Below are positions 44,065 to 53,204 of a stretch of 64,000 bases of DNA, in pieces. The stretch comes from Nostoc spongiaeforme FACHB-130. Its GTDB lineage: Bacteria; Cyanobacteriota; Cyanobacteriia; Cyanobacteriales; Nostocaceae. Made by a program: the position numbers and the translations under genes. Each line of letters opens with the position of its first letter. Within the stretch, counting starts at the first letter, position 1. The notes beneath the pieces were generated by a model. That model did not search any database. It had not been told where the DNA came from and worked only from the letters and a program-made list of their open reading frames with translations. Where the stretch lies: the NCBI RefSeq assembly GCF_014698475.1, contig NZ_JACJTB010000023.1:36716-100715 (forward strand), given 5' to 3'.

Positions 44065-44152
44065 CCATTGCTTGGGGCGGGTTTCCCGGTATATAGCAAA
44101 TGGCGTGGCCATTACTTGGGACGGGTTTCCTGGCTTGTAGCGAATGGTGTGT
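44065..44152 (-). repeat. 44-bp tandem repeat in the cphB leader
   Basis: Two units, 44065-44108 and 44109-44152, begin CCATTGCTTGGGGCGGGTTT and CCATTACTTGGGACGGGTTT and both end with a (G/C)AATGG(C/T)GTG stretch. They lie 30 nt before the cphB start on the coding side. They may carry binding sites or RNA structure; inference. Confidence 0.75.
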
Positions 44153-44675
44153 AAATTTAACAAGGTTAAGTATCCATTTTGCTTTCTTCAGAGGACACTT
44201 TTTGGAAGTTGCCAGGGGCAATTTCTGCCAACTTGGCTTCTTGCTTGAGCCACATAAAGTTGTGATTTTTCATGTGTCTCTTGCCTTTGTTCAAAGCCAG
44301 CGCCTTGTTGTTTCCCTGTCCACAGTTCCAGACTGGCAGAATATTGTTTCGGAGCTAGGGTTCCTGGGAGAATTGAGGAACTAAGTTTCCTTTCTGGGAT
44401 TGGGTGTGAGCAGGTCTGAACACGCTGTTTTTTGGTCTGGCTCGGTAAATCCTGGAAGTTGTTAACTTTGGTCAGATTATTAATTTAAATGTAGTTGTGA
44501 CAATATTTAAACATAAATTAAGTAATTAGAAAAACTTTGGTTGCCACTAAAAATCAATAGTTCTAGTACTTTTAGATACTATTGATTAAGCTTATCTGTA
44601 GTTGTAACCTACATTTGCTTCTTGTGTTTACTAGACATTCAACTTTAAGATTAGTGTTCTTGAATACGAATTACT
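44153..44675. other. Intergenic region between cphB and trmD
   Basis: About 520 bp holding the divergent promoters of cphB and trmD. The plus-strand open frame here has no recognisable protein features and is dismissed. Part of it (44460-44600) is AT-rich with TTAATTTAAA and AAATTAAGTAATTA. I saw no perfect NtcA box (GTA-N8-TAC). Confidence 0.4.
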
Positions 44676-45407
44676 GTGCGCTTTGATATAGTTACACTTT
44701 TTCCTGATTGTTTTACCTCAGTTCTTAGTTCTGGGCTGTTGAGTAAAGCTTTAGCCAAACAAATTGCCCAAGTTAATTTAGTCAATCCCAGAGACTTTAC
44801 CAATGACAAACACCGCAAGGTAGATGATGAACCCTACGGGGGTGGCGTGGGAATGCTGATGAAGCCAGAACCAATTTTTGGTGCGGTGGAGTCCCTACCC
44901 TGTTTACCTCGCCGAGAAATAATTTTGATGAGTCCCCAAGGTCAAACCATAGACCAACCTCTGTTGCGGGAGTTGGCGACGAATTATGACCAGTTGATCG
45001 TCATTTGTGGTCATTATGAAGGGGTAGATGAGCGAGTGCAGAATTTAGTGACGCGGGAAGTGTCTTTAGGAGATTTTATTCTCACAGGGGGCGAAATTCC
45101 AGCAATGGCGTTAATTAATGGAGTGGTGCGCTTGTTACCGGGAACTGTGGGTAAGGTAGAGTCGCTGAAATCTGAAAGTTTTGAAGAAGGGTTGCTAGAT
45201 TATCCCCAGTATACTCGTCCGGCGAATTTTCGCGGCTGGAAAGTGCCAGAGGTCTTACTTTCTGGGAATCATGCCGCGATCGCCCGTTGGCGTTATGAAC
45301 AACAAATTAAACGCACTGGCGATCGCCGTCCCGATTTACTGGAAAAATGGCAAGAGGAGAAGAAGCAGGGGAGCAGGGAGCAGGGAGCAGGGGAGAATAA
45401 TTGTTGA
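44676..45407 (+). CDS. trmD: tRNA (guanine-N1)-methyltransferase TrmD
   Basis: A 243-aa SPOUT enzyme that methylates G37 of tRNAs. It starts with GTG (MRFDIVTLFPDCFTSVLSSG) and has the trefoil knot region LIVICGHYEGVDERVQNLV and SLGDFILTGGEIPAMALING. The last ~14 residues (KQGSREQGAGENNC) are encoded by a GGGAGCAGG tandem repeat, so the native C-terminus probably ended near DLLEKWQEE. It is 24 bp upstream of ispF. Confidence 0.96.
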   Translation: MRFDIVTLFPDCFTSVLSSGLLSKALAKQIAQVNLVNPRDFTNDKHRKVDDEPYGGGVGMLMKPEPIFGAVESLPCLPRREIILMSPQGQTIDQPLLRELATNYDQLIVICGHYEGVDERVQNLVTREVSLGDFILTGGEIPAMALINGVVRLLPGTVGKVESLKSESFEEGLLDYPQYTRPANFRGWKVPEVLLSGNHAAIARWRYEQQIKRTGDRRPDLLEKWQEEKKQGSREQGAGENNC

Positions 45408-45431
45408 CCATTGACCAAGGACAAATGACAA

Positions 45432-45917
45432 ATGACTAACATCAGAATTGGTAACGGCTACGATATTCACAGATTGGTGAGCGATCGCGCTTTAATTTTA
45501 GGTGGAATTCAAATTCCCCACGAACTCGGTTTACTCGGACATAGTGACGCGGATGTGTTAACACACGCCATCATGGATGCTATGTTAGGGGCTTTATCCT
45601 TGGGTGATATCGGTCATTACTTTCCCCCCACTGATCCCCAATGGGCAGGGGCAGATAGTTTGATACTTTTAACTCAAGTACATCAGCTAATAAAAGACCA
45701 AGGTTGGCAAATAGGTAACATAGATTCAGTAGTGGTTGCTGAACGCCCAAAACTAAAACCGCATATCGAGACAATGCGGAGTAAACTTGCCACTGTTTTA
45801 GAACTGCAACCCAATCAAATTGGCATCAAAGCTACCACCAACGAAAAACTCGGCCCAGTAGGACGAGAAGAAGGTATTTGTGCTTATGCTGTAGTCTTAC
45901 TCGTCGCTACTGATTAA
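45432..45917 (+). CDS. ispF: 2-C-methyl-D-erythritol 2,4-cyclodiphosphate synthase IspF
   Basis: A 161-aa MEP-pathway enzyme for isoprenoid precursors. [12 protein letters not shown] gives the metal ligands Asp and His, [20 protein letters not shown] the third ligand, and [18 protein letters not shown] the C-terminal signature. The ATG is part of a GACAAATGA repeat. It is likely co-transcribed with trmD. Confidence 0.97.
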   Translation: MTNIRIGNGYDIHRLVSDRALILGGIQIPHELGLLGHSDADVLTHAIMDAMLGALSLGDIGHYFPPTDPQWAGADSLILLTQVHQLIKDQGWQIGNIDSVVVAERPKLKPHIETMRSKLATVLELQPNQIGIKATTNEKLGPVGREEGICAYAVVLLVATD

Positions 45918-46003
45918 CTTAATTTACTATTTGACTATGGCGACTATAGAAGTAAACCAGATATTATTCAGTGCAACAGTAAATATTCTTGCATCTCAAA
46001 ACT

Positions 46004-47788
46004 ATGCAAATTTTTAATTATAACTTGTCTAGTATTAAACGTTCTTGGATACTGATAATTTTATCGGCATTTACAGCAATAACCCTTGCTGCTTGTAACC
46101 CTAGTAATTTTAAAAGTTCGGCGGCACAAATACCACAAGTAGTCAGTAGTATTCTGAGTGATCCCAAAACATTTAATTATGCTTTAAGCCAAGAATTTCC
46201 CAATATTTTTGGCTTGACTTATGAAGGCTTGGTTGACCAAAATCCTATTACGGGAAAAGTTGAACCAAAATTAGCAGAATCTTGGCAAATTTCCGAAGAT
46301 AAATTGAAGTTTATTTTTACTATGCGTCAAGATTTAAAATGGTCTGATGGTCAGCCGCTTACAGCCGATGATGTTGTATTTACATACAATGATATTTATT
46401 TTAATGAAGCAATTCCCACAGATGTGAGAGATGCTTTCAGAATTGGCGTGAGTCGCAAACTTCCTACTGTCCGCAAAATAGATGAACGGCGGGTAGAATT
46501 TGCTTTACCAGAACCCTTTAGACCTTTTTTATTAAATACAGCCACTCCCATATTACCTGCCCACGCTTTGCAAAAGTATGTGCAGGAAAAAGACAGTGAA
46601 GGGAAACCATTATTTTTAGCTAAGTGGGGTGTAGATACTCCGCCAGCAGAAATTATCGTCAATGGCCCTTTCAAGTTAGAGCGATATGATACTAGCCAGC
46701 GTGTTGTATTTCGGCGTAATCCTTATTATTGGCGTAAAGATGCTCAAGGAAAATCCCAGCCTTATATTGAACGTTTAGTTTGGCAAATTGTCGAAAATAC
46801 AGACACAGCTTTGTTGCAGTTTCGGTCTGGTGGTTTAGATACCATAGGTATTTCACCTGATTACTTTTCTTTGTTAAAGGTGCAAGAAAAACAAGGAAAT
46901 TTCACGGTTTATGGTAATGAACCTGGAACTGGTACCAACTTTGTTCTGTTTAATTTAAATAAAGGCAAAAGAAATGGCAAGCCACTGGTAGATCCAATCA
47001 AATCACGTTGGTTTAATACAGTGGAATTTCGGCAGGCGGTTGCTTATGCGATTGACCGCCAAACAATGATTAATAATACTTTTCGTGGTTTAGGCAGACC
47101 ACAAAACTCTCCAGTTACAGTCCAAAGCCCTTATTATCTTTCACCGGAAGAAGGGCTAAAAACTTACAATTACAATACCGAACAATCAAAACAATTATTG
47201 CTCAAAGCTGGATTTAAATATAATGAGCAAGGTCAATTATTAGATGCTGGAGGTAATCGGGTTCGCTTCACTCTGCTGACAAATTCTGGGAATAAAATCC
47301 GGGAAGCAATTGGGGCGCAGATTAAACGAGACTTGGCTAAAATCGGGATGCAAGTTGATTTTACCCCGATCGCCTGGAATACTTATACAGATAAACTCTC
47401 TAATACCCTTGACTGGGAAGCTTCTTTGCTCGGTTTAACAGGCGGTTTAGAGCCAAATGATGGGGCTAATGTTTGGTCTCCTGAAGGTGGGTTGCACATG
47501 TTTAACCAAAAACCCCAACCAGGACAAAAACCCATTGAAGGCTGGGAAGCTTCTCCTTGGGAAATCGAAATTGGCAAACTTTACATCCAAGCAGCCCAAG
47601 AATTTGATGAGGCAAAAGTTAAACAAATTTATGCCAAAACTCAACGAATTACCCAAGAAAATTTGCCTTTTATTTATTTAGTCAATCCCTTAGCGATGAC
47701 AGCAGTACGCAATCGCTTTGAAGGGATTAATTATTCTGCCTTGAGTGGAGCATTCTGGAACATTTACGAAATCAAAATTACAAAATAG
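46004..47788 (+). CDS. Peptide/oligopeptide-type ABC transporter substrate-binding lipoprotein
   Basis: A 594-aa family 5 binding protein. A signal peptide ends in the lipobox ITLAAC (Cys31), so it is anchored to the membrane. The mature part has FGLTYEGLVDQNPITGKVEP, LAESWQISEDKLKFIFTMRQ, LKWSDGQPLTADDVVFTYND and RQAVAYAIDRQTMI. Family members bind peptides, nickel or sugars; no permease gene is nearby. An in-frame TTG at 45989 would only add five residues before the signal peptide. Confidence 0.92.
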   Translation: MQIFNYNLSSIKRSWILIILSAFTAITLAACNPSNFKSSAAQIPQVVSSILSDPKTFNYALSQEFPNIFGLTYEGLVDQNPITGKVEPKLAESWQISEDKLKFIFTMRQDLKWSDGQPLTADDVVFTYNDIYFNEAIPTDVRDAFRIGVSRKLPTVRKIDERRVEFALPEPFRPFLLNTATPILPAHALQKYVQEKDSEGKPLFLAKWGVDTPPAEIIVNGPFKLERYDTSQRVVFRRNPYYWRKDAQGKSQPYIERLVWQIVENTDTALLQFRSGGLDTIGISPDYFSLLKVQEKQGNFTVYGNEPGTGTNFVLFNLNKGKRNGKPLVDPIKSRWFNTVEFRQAVAYAIDRQTMINNTFRGLGRPQNSPVTVQSPYYLSPEEGLKTYNYNTEQSKQLLLKAGFKYNEQGQLLDAGGNRVRFTLLTNSGNKIREAIGAQIKRDLAKIGMQVDFTPIAWNTYTDKLSNTLDWEASLLGLTGGLEPNDGANVWSPEGGLHMFNQKPQPGQKPIEGWEASPWEIEIGKLYIQAAQEFDEAKVKQIYAKTQRITQENLPFIYLVNPLAMTAVRNRFEGINYSALSGAFWNIYEIKITK

Positions 47789-47851
47789 TCAAAGCAGAAA
47801 ATGAGCGTCTTGACTATGTACTATGGACTATGGACAAATGACCAATGACAA

Positions 47852-48640
47852 ATGACAAATGATCAGAATTTGCGATCGCTCCTAGAAGAAGTCGCAAATG
47901 GTAAAGTTACCCCAGATATAGCCTTCAATTCTCTGAAAAACTTAGCCTATGAACCTGTAGGTGAGTTTGCCAAAATCGATAACCATCGCGCCCTCAGAAC
48001 TGGTTTCCCGGAAGTGATTTGGGGGCTTGGTAAAACTCCTGAACAAATCATTCGCATTATTGAGGTGATGCGCCAACGTAACCCAGTTGTGATGGCAACT
48101 CGTATTGAACCATCGGTTTATGCAGTGCTGCAATCAAAAGTCCGGGGTTTGCAATATTTCGAGTTAGCCAGAATTTGCGCCATTACTCCCGAAATTATTG
48201 AACCTCAGTTTCCGGGGGAAATTGGTATTCTCTCTGCTGGAACTGCGGACTTACCTGTGGCGGAAGAAGCAGCCATCACAGCAGAACTTTCTGGGTTTCG
48301 TGTCCAACGTCTCTGGGATGTGGGCGTAGCTGGTATTCACCGCTTGCTGAGTAACCGTCATTTGATTGAATCAGCATCAGTATTAATTGTTGTTGCGGGT
48401 ATGGAAGGGGCTTTACCCAGTGTGGTTGCAGGTTTAGCCGATTGTCCTGTGATTGCTGTGCCTACTAGTATTGGCTATGGTGCAAGTTTTGGTGGTTTAG
48501 CACCTTTGCTGACAATGCTGAACTCTTGTGCTGCTGGTGTTGGTGTAGTGAATATTGACAATGGTTTTGGCGCAGCAGTGTTGGCGGGGCAAATTTTGCG
48601 AACGGCGGCGAAGTTGAGGCAAAAAGAGGATAGGGGCTAG
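47852..48640 (+). CDS. larB: LarB-type pyridinium-3,5-biscarboxylic acid mononucleotide synthase
   Basis: A 262-aa protein with a short N-terminal helical part (LRSLLEEVANGKVTPDIAFN, GEFAKIDNHRALRTGFPEVI) and a C-terminal PurE-like carboxylase domain (IGILSAGTADLPVAEEAAIT, VVAGMEGALPSVVAGLADCP, VPTSIGYGASFGG). LarB carboxylates and hydrolyses nicotinic acid adenine dinucleotide, the first step to the nickel-pincer cofactor of lactate racemase. Genes for LarC and LarE are not in the window. The start lies within a run of GACAAATGA repeats. Confidence 0.88.
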   Translation: MTNDQNLRSLLEEVANGKVTPDIAFNSLKNLAYEPVGEFAKIDNHRALRTGFPEVIWGLGKTPEQIIRIIEVMRQRNPVVMATRIEPSVYAVLQSKVRGLQYFELARICAITPEIIEPQFPGEIGILSAGTADLPVAEEAAITAELSGFRVQRLWDVGVAGIHRLLSNRHLIESASVLIVVAGMEGALPSVVAGLADCPVIAVPTSIGYGASFGGLAPLLTMLNSCAAGVGVVNIDNGFGAAVLAGQILRTAAKLRQKEDRG

Positions 48641-48837
48641 AGATTAGTATTTTGTTCAATTTTCTTCTAGCCAGCTATTTATAGTCAGTGACAAGTTACA
48701 GATTTATCTCTACACTCTTACGCTCAGTTCCACCTGTACAAAAATCTCACAACTCAACATCCAAACCTATTTCTAACCCCTAGCCCCTAGCCTCTATTCT
48801 CACTCTCCAACTCTGTCAGCTTAAGTTGCTGGATATT

Positions 48838-49296
48838 TTATGCTGACAGACCTGTTACTTTGATGACTACTTCATCAGCTACTCCTTCCCGTAGAAGATT
48901 AAGGGCTACAAGGCGAACACCTTCTTCAATACCTTCAACTCGACCTTCAGCCCGACCTTCATTCATGAGTGCTTGATAAGTTACTGACTCTTGCATAAGT
49001 TCTCTCCGCAGCAACTGTTGGATAATATCTTGATTTAATACTAACCCAGCGAGAAATCCAGGGGTGTGGGAGGTGTGGGAAGTGTGGGAGGTGTGGGAGG
49101 TGTGGGAGGATGGTGAAGAAATCTTTCCCTCCAAACGCCCCTCTCTTCCCACACTTCCCCCTCTCCCCTCTCTCCCCACATTCCCCACACCCCCTACCCA
49201 TACGTGAGAAATTCGGGTGATGGGTTCACCTAAAAGCCAGGTAGCAAAATCACTGGCAAAGTTTTCTACGAGAAATTCACAGATGTTATCAAACAT
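48838..49296 (-). pseudogene. Rpn/DUF4351-family nuclease gene, central part replaced by a repeat
   Basis: The reverse frame begins MFDNICEFLVENFASDFATW and LLGEPIT, the usual N-terminus of cyanobacterial Rpn-type (PD-(D/E)XK transposase-like) proteins. It ends LAGLVLNQDIIQQLLRRELM, QESVTYQALMNEGRAEGRVE and LNLLREGVADEVVIKVTGLS, their usual C-terminus. The roughly 200 residues of catalytic domain between them are absent, and in their place is a 168-bp GT-rich repeat read as SHTSHTSHT-type sequence. The frame stays open, but without a nuclease core the product should be inactive. Confidence 0.75.
49051..49218 (-). repeat. GT-rich hairpin repeat, copy 2
   Basis: Same left end (GAGAAATCCAGGGG), centre (GGTGAAGAAATCTTTCC) and right end (CCCATACGTGAGAAATTCGG) as 848-970, but with more GTGTGGGAG units (168 bp, exactly 56 codons). 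It occupies the deletion junction of the Rpn gene. Confidence 0.8.
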
Positions 49297-49424
49297 AAGA
49301 AAACTTTACCAAGTAATGATCGTGCGATCGCTACCTTAAATACTCCCTCCAATTAAGTCAGCCAAACACTGGACATCACCTAGAACTAGAGGTTATGACA
49401 TAGAGGACTTTACGAGAACTCGGT

Positions 49425-49631
49425 ATGCACTACCTCAATGATTTAACTTTTCAGCTATTTTGGCATTTGCCGATGAATGTAATGGTGTTGGCGCAGCAAG
49501 TTAGTGACCCCAATCTTATGGGACAGGTGCAGAAAGCTTGGAATCACTTTATACAAACAGGTCAAGTCTGGGCTTTACTGATTGGTGTAGTGATTGGTTG
49601 GCTATTTCGCAATCTTACCAGCTACGGTTGA
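49425..49631 (+). CDS. Small single-helix membrane protein of unknown function
   Basis: A 68-aa protein: MHYLNDLTFQLFWHLPMNVM, then a soluble helix (DPNLMGQVQKAWNHFIQTGQ) and a C-terminal membrane helix (VWALLIGVVIGWLFRNLTSY). No family recognised. It lies 63 bp before argH in the same direction and could be co-transcribed. The codon use and the clean hydrophobic helix support a real gene. Confidence 0.6.
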   Translation: MHYLNDLTFQLFWHLPMNVMVLAQQVSDPNLMGQVQKAWNHFIQTGQVWALLIGVVIGWLFRNLTSYG

Positions 49632-49694
49632 CACAGACAGGGGGTTGGTAGTACGGATTAGAGTATTTGCCTACTTCCAATTCCCCTTTGTTTT

Positions 49695-51080
49695 ATGACG
49701 CAACAACAAACCTGGAGTCAGCGATTTGAATCAGCCTTACATCCTGCGATCGCTCTTTTTAATGCCAGCATTAATTTTGATATTGAATTAATCGAATACG
49801 ACCTAACTGGTTCTCAAGCTCATGCCAAAATGTTGGTGCATACGGGGATAATTTCTGCTGAAGAAGGCGAACAACTCGTTACAGGTTTGGAACAAATTCG
49901 CCAAGAATATCGCCAAGGCCAGTTTCAGCCAGGAATTGATGCTGAAGATGTACATTTTGCTGTAGAACGACGGCTTACAGAAATTGTCGGCGATGTGGGG
50001 AAAAAGTTACACACGGCGCGATCGCGCAATGACCAAGTAGGTACAGATACTCGGCTTTATCTCCGCGACCAAATTCAGCAAATTCGCGGACAATTGCGAG
50101 AATTTCAACAAGTTTTATTAGATATAGCCGAAAATAACGTTGAAACTCTCATCCCTGGCTATACTCACCTCCAACGCGCCCAGCCTTTGAGTTTAGCCCA
50201 TCACTTATTGGCTTACTTTGAAATGACACAGCGCGACTGGGAACGTTTGGGTGATGTTTATCGCCGCGTGAATATTTCGCCTTTGGGTTGCGGTGCTTTG
50301 GCGGGAACAACTTTCCCCATAGACCGCCATTACACAGCCCAGTTGCTCAATTTTGATCATGTTTATGCTAACAGCTTGGATGGGGTGAGCGATCGCGATT
50401 TTGCCATTGAATTTCTGTGTGCGGCTAGTTTGATTATGGTTCACCTCAGCCGTCTTTCAGAAGAAGTGATTCTTTGGGCTTCGGAAGAATTTCGCTTCAT
50501 CACTCTTAAAGATAGTTGTGCTACTGGTTCTAGCATTATGCCCCAAAAGAAAAACCCCGATGTCCCAGAACTAGTACGCGGTAAAACTGGGCGGGTTTTT
50601 GGTCATCTCCAGGCAATGTTAGTCATAATGAAGGGTTTGCCTTTGGCGTATAACAAAGATTTGCAAGAAGACAAAGAAGGTTTATTTGATGGCGTTAACA
50701 CTGTCAAAGCTTGTTTAGAAGCAATGACAATTTTGCTACGGGAAGGCTTAGAATTTCGTAGCCAGCGTTTAAATGCAGCCGTCGCGGAAGACTTTTCTAA
50801 TGCTACCGATGTCGCAGATTATTTAGCTGCTAGGGGTGTTCCCTTCCGAGAAGCTTATAATCTCGTGGGCAAGGTAGTAAAAACTAGTATTGCTGCGGGT
50901 AAACTTTTGCAAGACTTAACCTTAGACGAATGGCAACAAATACATCCGACATTTGCGGCTGATATTTATGATGCGATCGCCCCACGTACAGTTGTCGCCG
51001 CCCGTAACAGTTATGGTGGAACAGGTTTTGCCCAAGTCAGCAAAGCAATTGATCATGCCCGCAATCAAATCAGGGAATAG
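49695..51080 (+). CDS. argH: Argininosuccinate lyase ArgH
   Basis: A 461-aa enzyme of the fumarase/aspartase superfamily that splits argininosuccinate into arginine and fumarate, the last step of arginine synthesis. The signature [20 protein letters not shown] carries the catalytic Ser in the flexible loop; [20 protein letters not shown] and [20 protein letters not shown] are the other conserved regions. Full length. Arginine also feeds cyanophycin synthesis by CphA encoded 7 kb upstream. Confidence 0.97.
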   Translation: MTQQQTWSQRFESALHPAIALFNASINFDIELIEYDLTGSQAHAKMLVHTGIISAEEGEQLVTGLEQIRQEYRQGQFQPGIDAEDVHFAVERRLTEIVGDVGKKLHTARSRNDQVGTDTRLYLRDQIQQIRGQLREFQQVLLDIAENNVETLIPGYTHLQRAQPLSLAHHLLAYFEMTQRDWERLGDVYRRVNISPLGCGALAGTTFPIDRHYTAQLLNFDHVYANSLDGVSDRDFAIEFLCAASLIMVHLSRLSEEVILWASEEFRFITLKDSCATGSSIMPQKKNPDVPELVRGKTGRVFGHLQAMLVIMKGLPLAYNKDLQEDKEGLFDGVNTVKACLEAMTILLREGLEFRSQRLNAAVAEDFSNATDVADYLAARGVPFREAYNLVGKVVKTSIAAGKLLQDLTLDEWQQIHPTFAADIYDAIAPRTVVAARNSYGGTGFAQVSKAIDHARNQIRE

Positions 51081-51110
51081 GTGATAGGTGATAGGTGATA
51101 GGTTACAGGG
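51078..51110 (+). repeat. GGTGATA tandem repeat after argH
   Basis: Three direct units AGGTGAT/ATAGGTGATAGG overlap the argH stop codon region and continue into GGTTACAGGG. Simple tandem repeat. Confidence 0.7.
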
Positions 51111-51117
51111 TAATATC

Positions 51118-51333
51118 ACAATACGGTTCAGATAAGAAAACTCAATGACAGCAAAACCAACAAATAATGACTCAACAAAAAACAAAAAAATGATTTTGGA
51201 GGGGGTTTGGGGGACGCAACCGTCCCCCAATCGGGGGGCTTGGGAGATTCTCCCCCAACTCTTACTCATTATCTGAATAGTTAGAGCAGGAATTGAGAAA
51301 TCAACTCTCATCACCTTAACTGAACCGTATTGT
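51118..51333. mobile_element. 216-bp MITE-like element with ACAATACGGTTCAG ends
   Basis: ACAATACGGTTCAG (51118-51131) is repeated inverted as CTGAACCGTATTGT (51320-51333), with TAAG/CTTA extending the match. The interior (GGGGGACGC, CCGTCCCCCAATC, GATTCTCCCCCAAC) has hairpin potential and no intact gene. The same end sequence begins the repeat at 3733. It is likely a non-autonomous derivative of an insertion sequence. Confidence 0.75.
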
Positions 51334-51360
51334 CATATATCTGACTATCGCTATACTTCA

Positions 51361-51393
51361 AAAAAATAAGAGCGTACATCTGTACGCCCTTAA
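51361..51393 (-). terminator. Terminator of the small basic protein gene
   Basis: On the reverse strand AAGGGCGTACA pairs with TGTACGCTCTT (one wobble) and is followed by ATTTTTT, about 40 nt after the stop of the gene at 51434. Confidence 0.75.
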
Positions 51394-51433
51394 AATTAGA
51401 ATCACTTAGAGAATCAGAGACTAAGCCGGCGGC

Positions 51434-51598
51434 TTACTCAGCGTCAACTGCTGCTGCGCCTTCATCTTCCTCACTCTTCGGTGATCTTTGCTGGAATCTT
51501 CTTTGCATTCTTCCCGTTGTAGTCCGTTTACGAAACTTTCTGGCGTATGCCTGGTTCCGTAGCGCCTTTTCTTTTTTCGGGTTACGGCGCTTTGCCAT
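51434..51598 (-). CDS. Small basic conserved-type protein, function unknown
   Basis: A 54-aa protein starting MAKRRNPKKEKALRNQAYAR and continuing KFRKRTTTGRMQRRFQQRSP, with an acidic tail (SEEDEGAAAVDAE). ATG 51598 has GAGGTGA 7 nt upstream; the 18 codons before it are unlikely. The very basic helical body with an acidic tail suggests RNA or ribosome binding, but I do not recognise a named family. It has its own terminator, which supports expression. Confidence 0.7.
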   Translation of the reverse strand: MAKRRNPKKEKALRNQAYARKFRKRTTTGRMQRRFQQRSPKSEEDEGAAAVDAE

Positions 51599-51652
51599 GT
51601 TCACCTCATTAAATAAACAACAAAAAAGATAAACTAGGCATCTCTTAGGCAT

Positions 51653-52577
51653 TATCAGCTACTAAGGCTGATGCTATTGATATGATTTTCCCCTAGTTTA
51701 ACAGTTTAACTACTTTATTTGAACAGCATACAATTGTATCGCATTAATTTTAAGCATGTCAATATAAATTTTGCTGATTTCTATCAGGCGAACAAGTCGA
51801 AAACTGAGATATATAGATAAAAGCAGCAATTCGTAAAACTGGAGTTGGAAATTCTGATAATAAACTTATGTAAAAATCACAGGCGATCGCTCACCCAGAA
51901 TTAGATCGATGATTTATATAATTTAGATAATGTTTTTCCACAAATAAATTAACTATTTTCTATGGATTAAATATCTCGTCGGGATAATTTCAATATCTTC
52001 TTATTTATTCATCCACCTAAATAAATAACGTATATAAGACTACAAAAACTTTTCTTTAATTCAGTGCTAAAATTGATCTATCATAGGACTTACGCAGAAT
52101 CTACGATTTCTTGGCGTTCTCGGCGACTTGGCGGTTCGATAAATTAAGCTTTTTGCGAATTTTTGCGTAAGTCCTGTATCATACAAAAACTATTAGATGA
52201 TATTTGAAAACCATGAAGTATTTTGCTTGATTTTCTTAGTATAATTCGGCTATATAGCAGTCCTAAATGAAATTCAAGTAACCCTATTTCCTGTTCTCTA
52301 TCTTAACGAATTAACTTGTTAATCAAATAGGACTAGTCTATGTCAATAGTTATCAGTAAGCCAAGCCTTGTAGCAATTCTTTGGGGAAAGACTTAACTGA
52401 ATAATTGTCGATGAAAGTAAATTCTCAATCAATTGCCAACAAGTTAGTATAGATGTATGCGTATATTAAACTACTAAGCAAATCAGCTAATACTTTTCAA
52501 ATAACCTCTAAGAAGAAACTCTCAAAGCACAAGCATCTTTGTGTGAAATAAATCTCAATAATTAGCTATTTGAGTAA
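51653..52577. other. Long AT-rich intergenic region
   Basis: About 925 bp without a gene. It contains one MITE-like element (52085-52175) and a looser AGTCCTA ... TAGGACT pair near 52258-52335. The rest is AT-rich and shows no coding bias. A small RNA cannot be excluded. Confidence 0.45.
52085..52175. mobile_element. 91-bp MITE-like element with AGGACTTACGCA ends
   Basis: AGGACTTACGCA (52085-52096) is repeated inverted as TGCGTAAGTCCT (52164-52175), a perfect 12-bp match. The inside holds CTTGGCGTTCTCGGCGACTT and GGCGGTTCG. This end sequence is, from memory, common in cyanobacterial insertion-sequence derivatives. Confidence 0.8.
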
Positions 52578-53117
52578 ATGCGAGTGCAAGAAATCAAAAA
52601 ACATAACACCAAAATTTTTAGCTTGAACGTTCTGGCTTTTTTTGCAGCATTTGTCCAGTCTACACGCGGTTTATGGCGCTACGGACAAACAGTATTAGGT
52701 ATTATTTTTCGTCATCCTATTACTGGTACAAGTATTATTCCGTTATTACCTGACGGTCGAATTGTCTTAATTCGCCGACGAGATAATGGTCTTTGGTCAT
52801 TACCAGGGGGAATGGTGGACTGGGGAGAAGATATTCCCAGTACAGTCGAGCGAGAATTGGTAGAGGAAACAGGACTGGAATTAGTAGAAATTAAACGTTT
52901 AGTAGGTGTTTATTCTGCACCAGACAGAGATCCTCGCATTCATTCGATTTGTGTTGTAGTGGAAGCCGAAGTCAAAGGAAAAATGGAGATTCAAGATACT
53001 TTAGAAGTTATGGAAATCCAAGCTTTTTCTCCGAATGCTTTACCAACAGGGCCAATGTCCCATGACCATTCTCGACAGCTACAGGACTACTTAAGCGGCT
53101 TGACAACGCTGGCGTAA
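52578..53117 (+). CDS. Nudix hydrolase with N-terminal hydrophobic segment
   Basis: A 179-aa protein. Residues ~12-35 (KIFSLNVLAFFAAFVQSTRG) are hydrophobic and might anchor it. The Nudix domain follows, with RIVLIRRRDNGLWSLPGGMV and a complete box at about 77-100 (ERELVEETGL). The VYSAPDRDPRIHSICVVVEA segment resembles ADP-ribose pyrophosphatase-type members. The substrate is undetermined. It is 87 bp before the alpha/beta hydrolase gene in the same direction. Confidence 0.85.
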   Translation: MRVQEIKKHNTKIFSLNVLAFFAAFVQSTRGLWRYGQTVLGIIFRHPITGTSIIPLLPDGRIVLIRRRDNGLWSLPGGMVDWGEDIPSTVERELVEETGLELVEIKRLVGVYSAPDRDPRIHSICVVVEAEVKGKMEIQDTLEVMEIQAFSPNALPTGPMSHDHSRQLQDYLSGLTTLA

Positions 53118-53204
53118 CAATACTTTAGATTTTCTCTGGGAGTTTTAATTACAAAATCCAATATAAAAACTACAATCTACTATGATGTAATTTTTATATA
53201 TAAG

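Noticed and set aside
43172..44221. 349-residue form of cyanophycinase
   Set aside because: The extra N-terminus is encoded by the leader and tandem repeat; ATG 44035 has AGGAGAG at the right distance and gives the usual family length.
44100..44384. Plus-strand frame before trmD
   Set aside because: It starts in the 44-bp tandem repeat, crosses the cphB leader and has no domain pattern.
50922..51314. Reverse 130-codon frame after argH
   Set aside because: It spans the argH 3' end and the 216-bp MITE; composition is explained by these.
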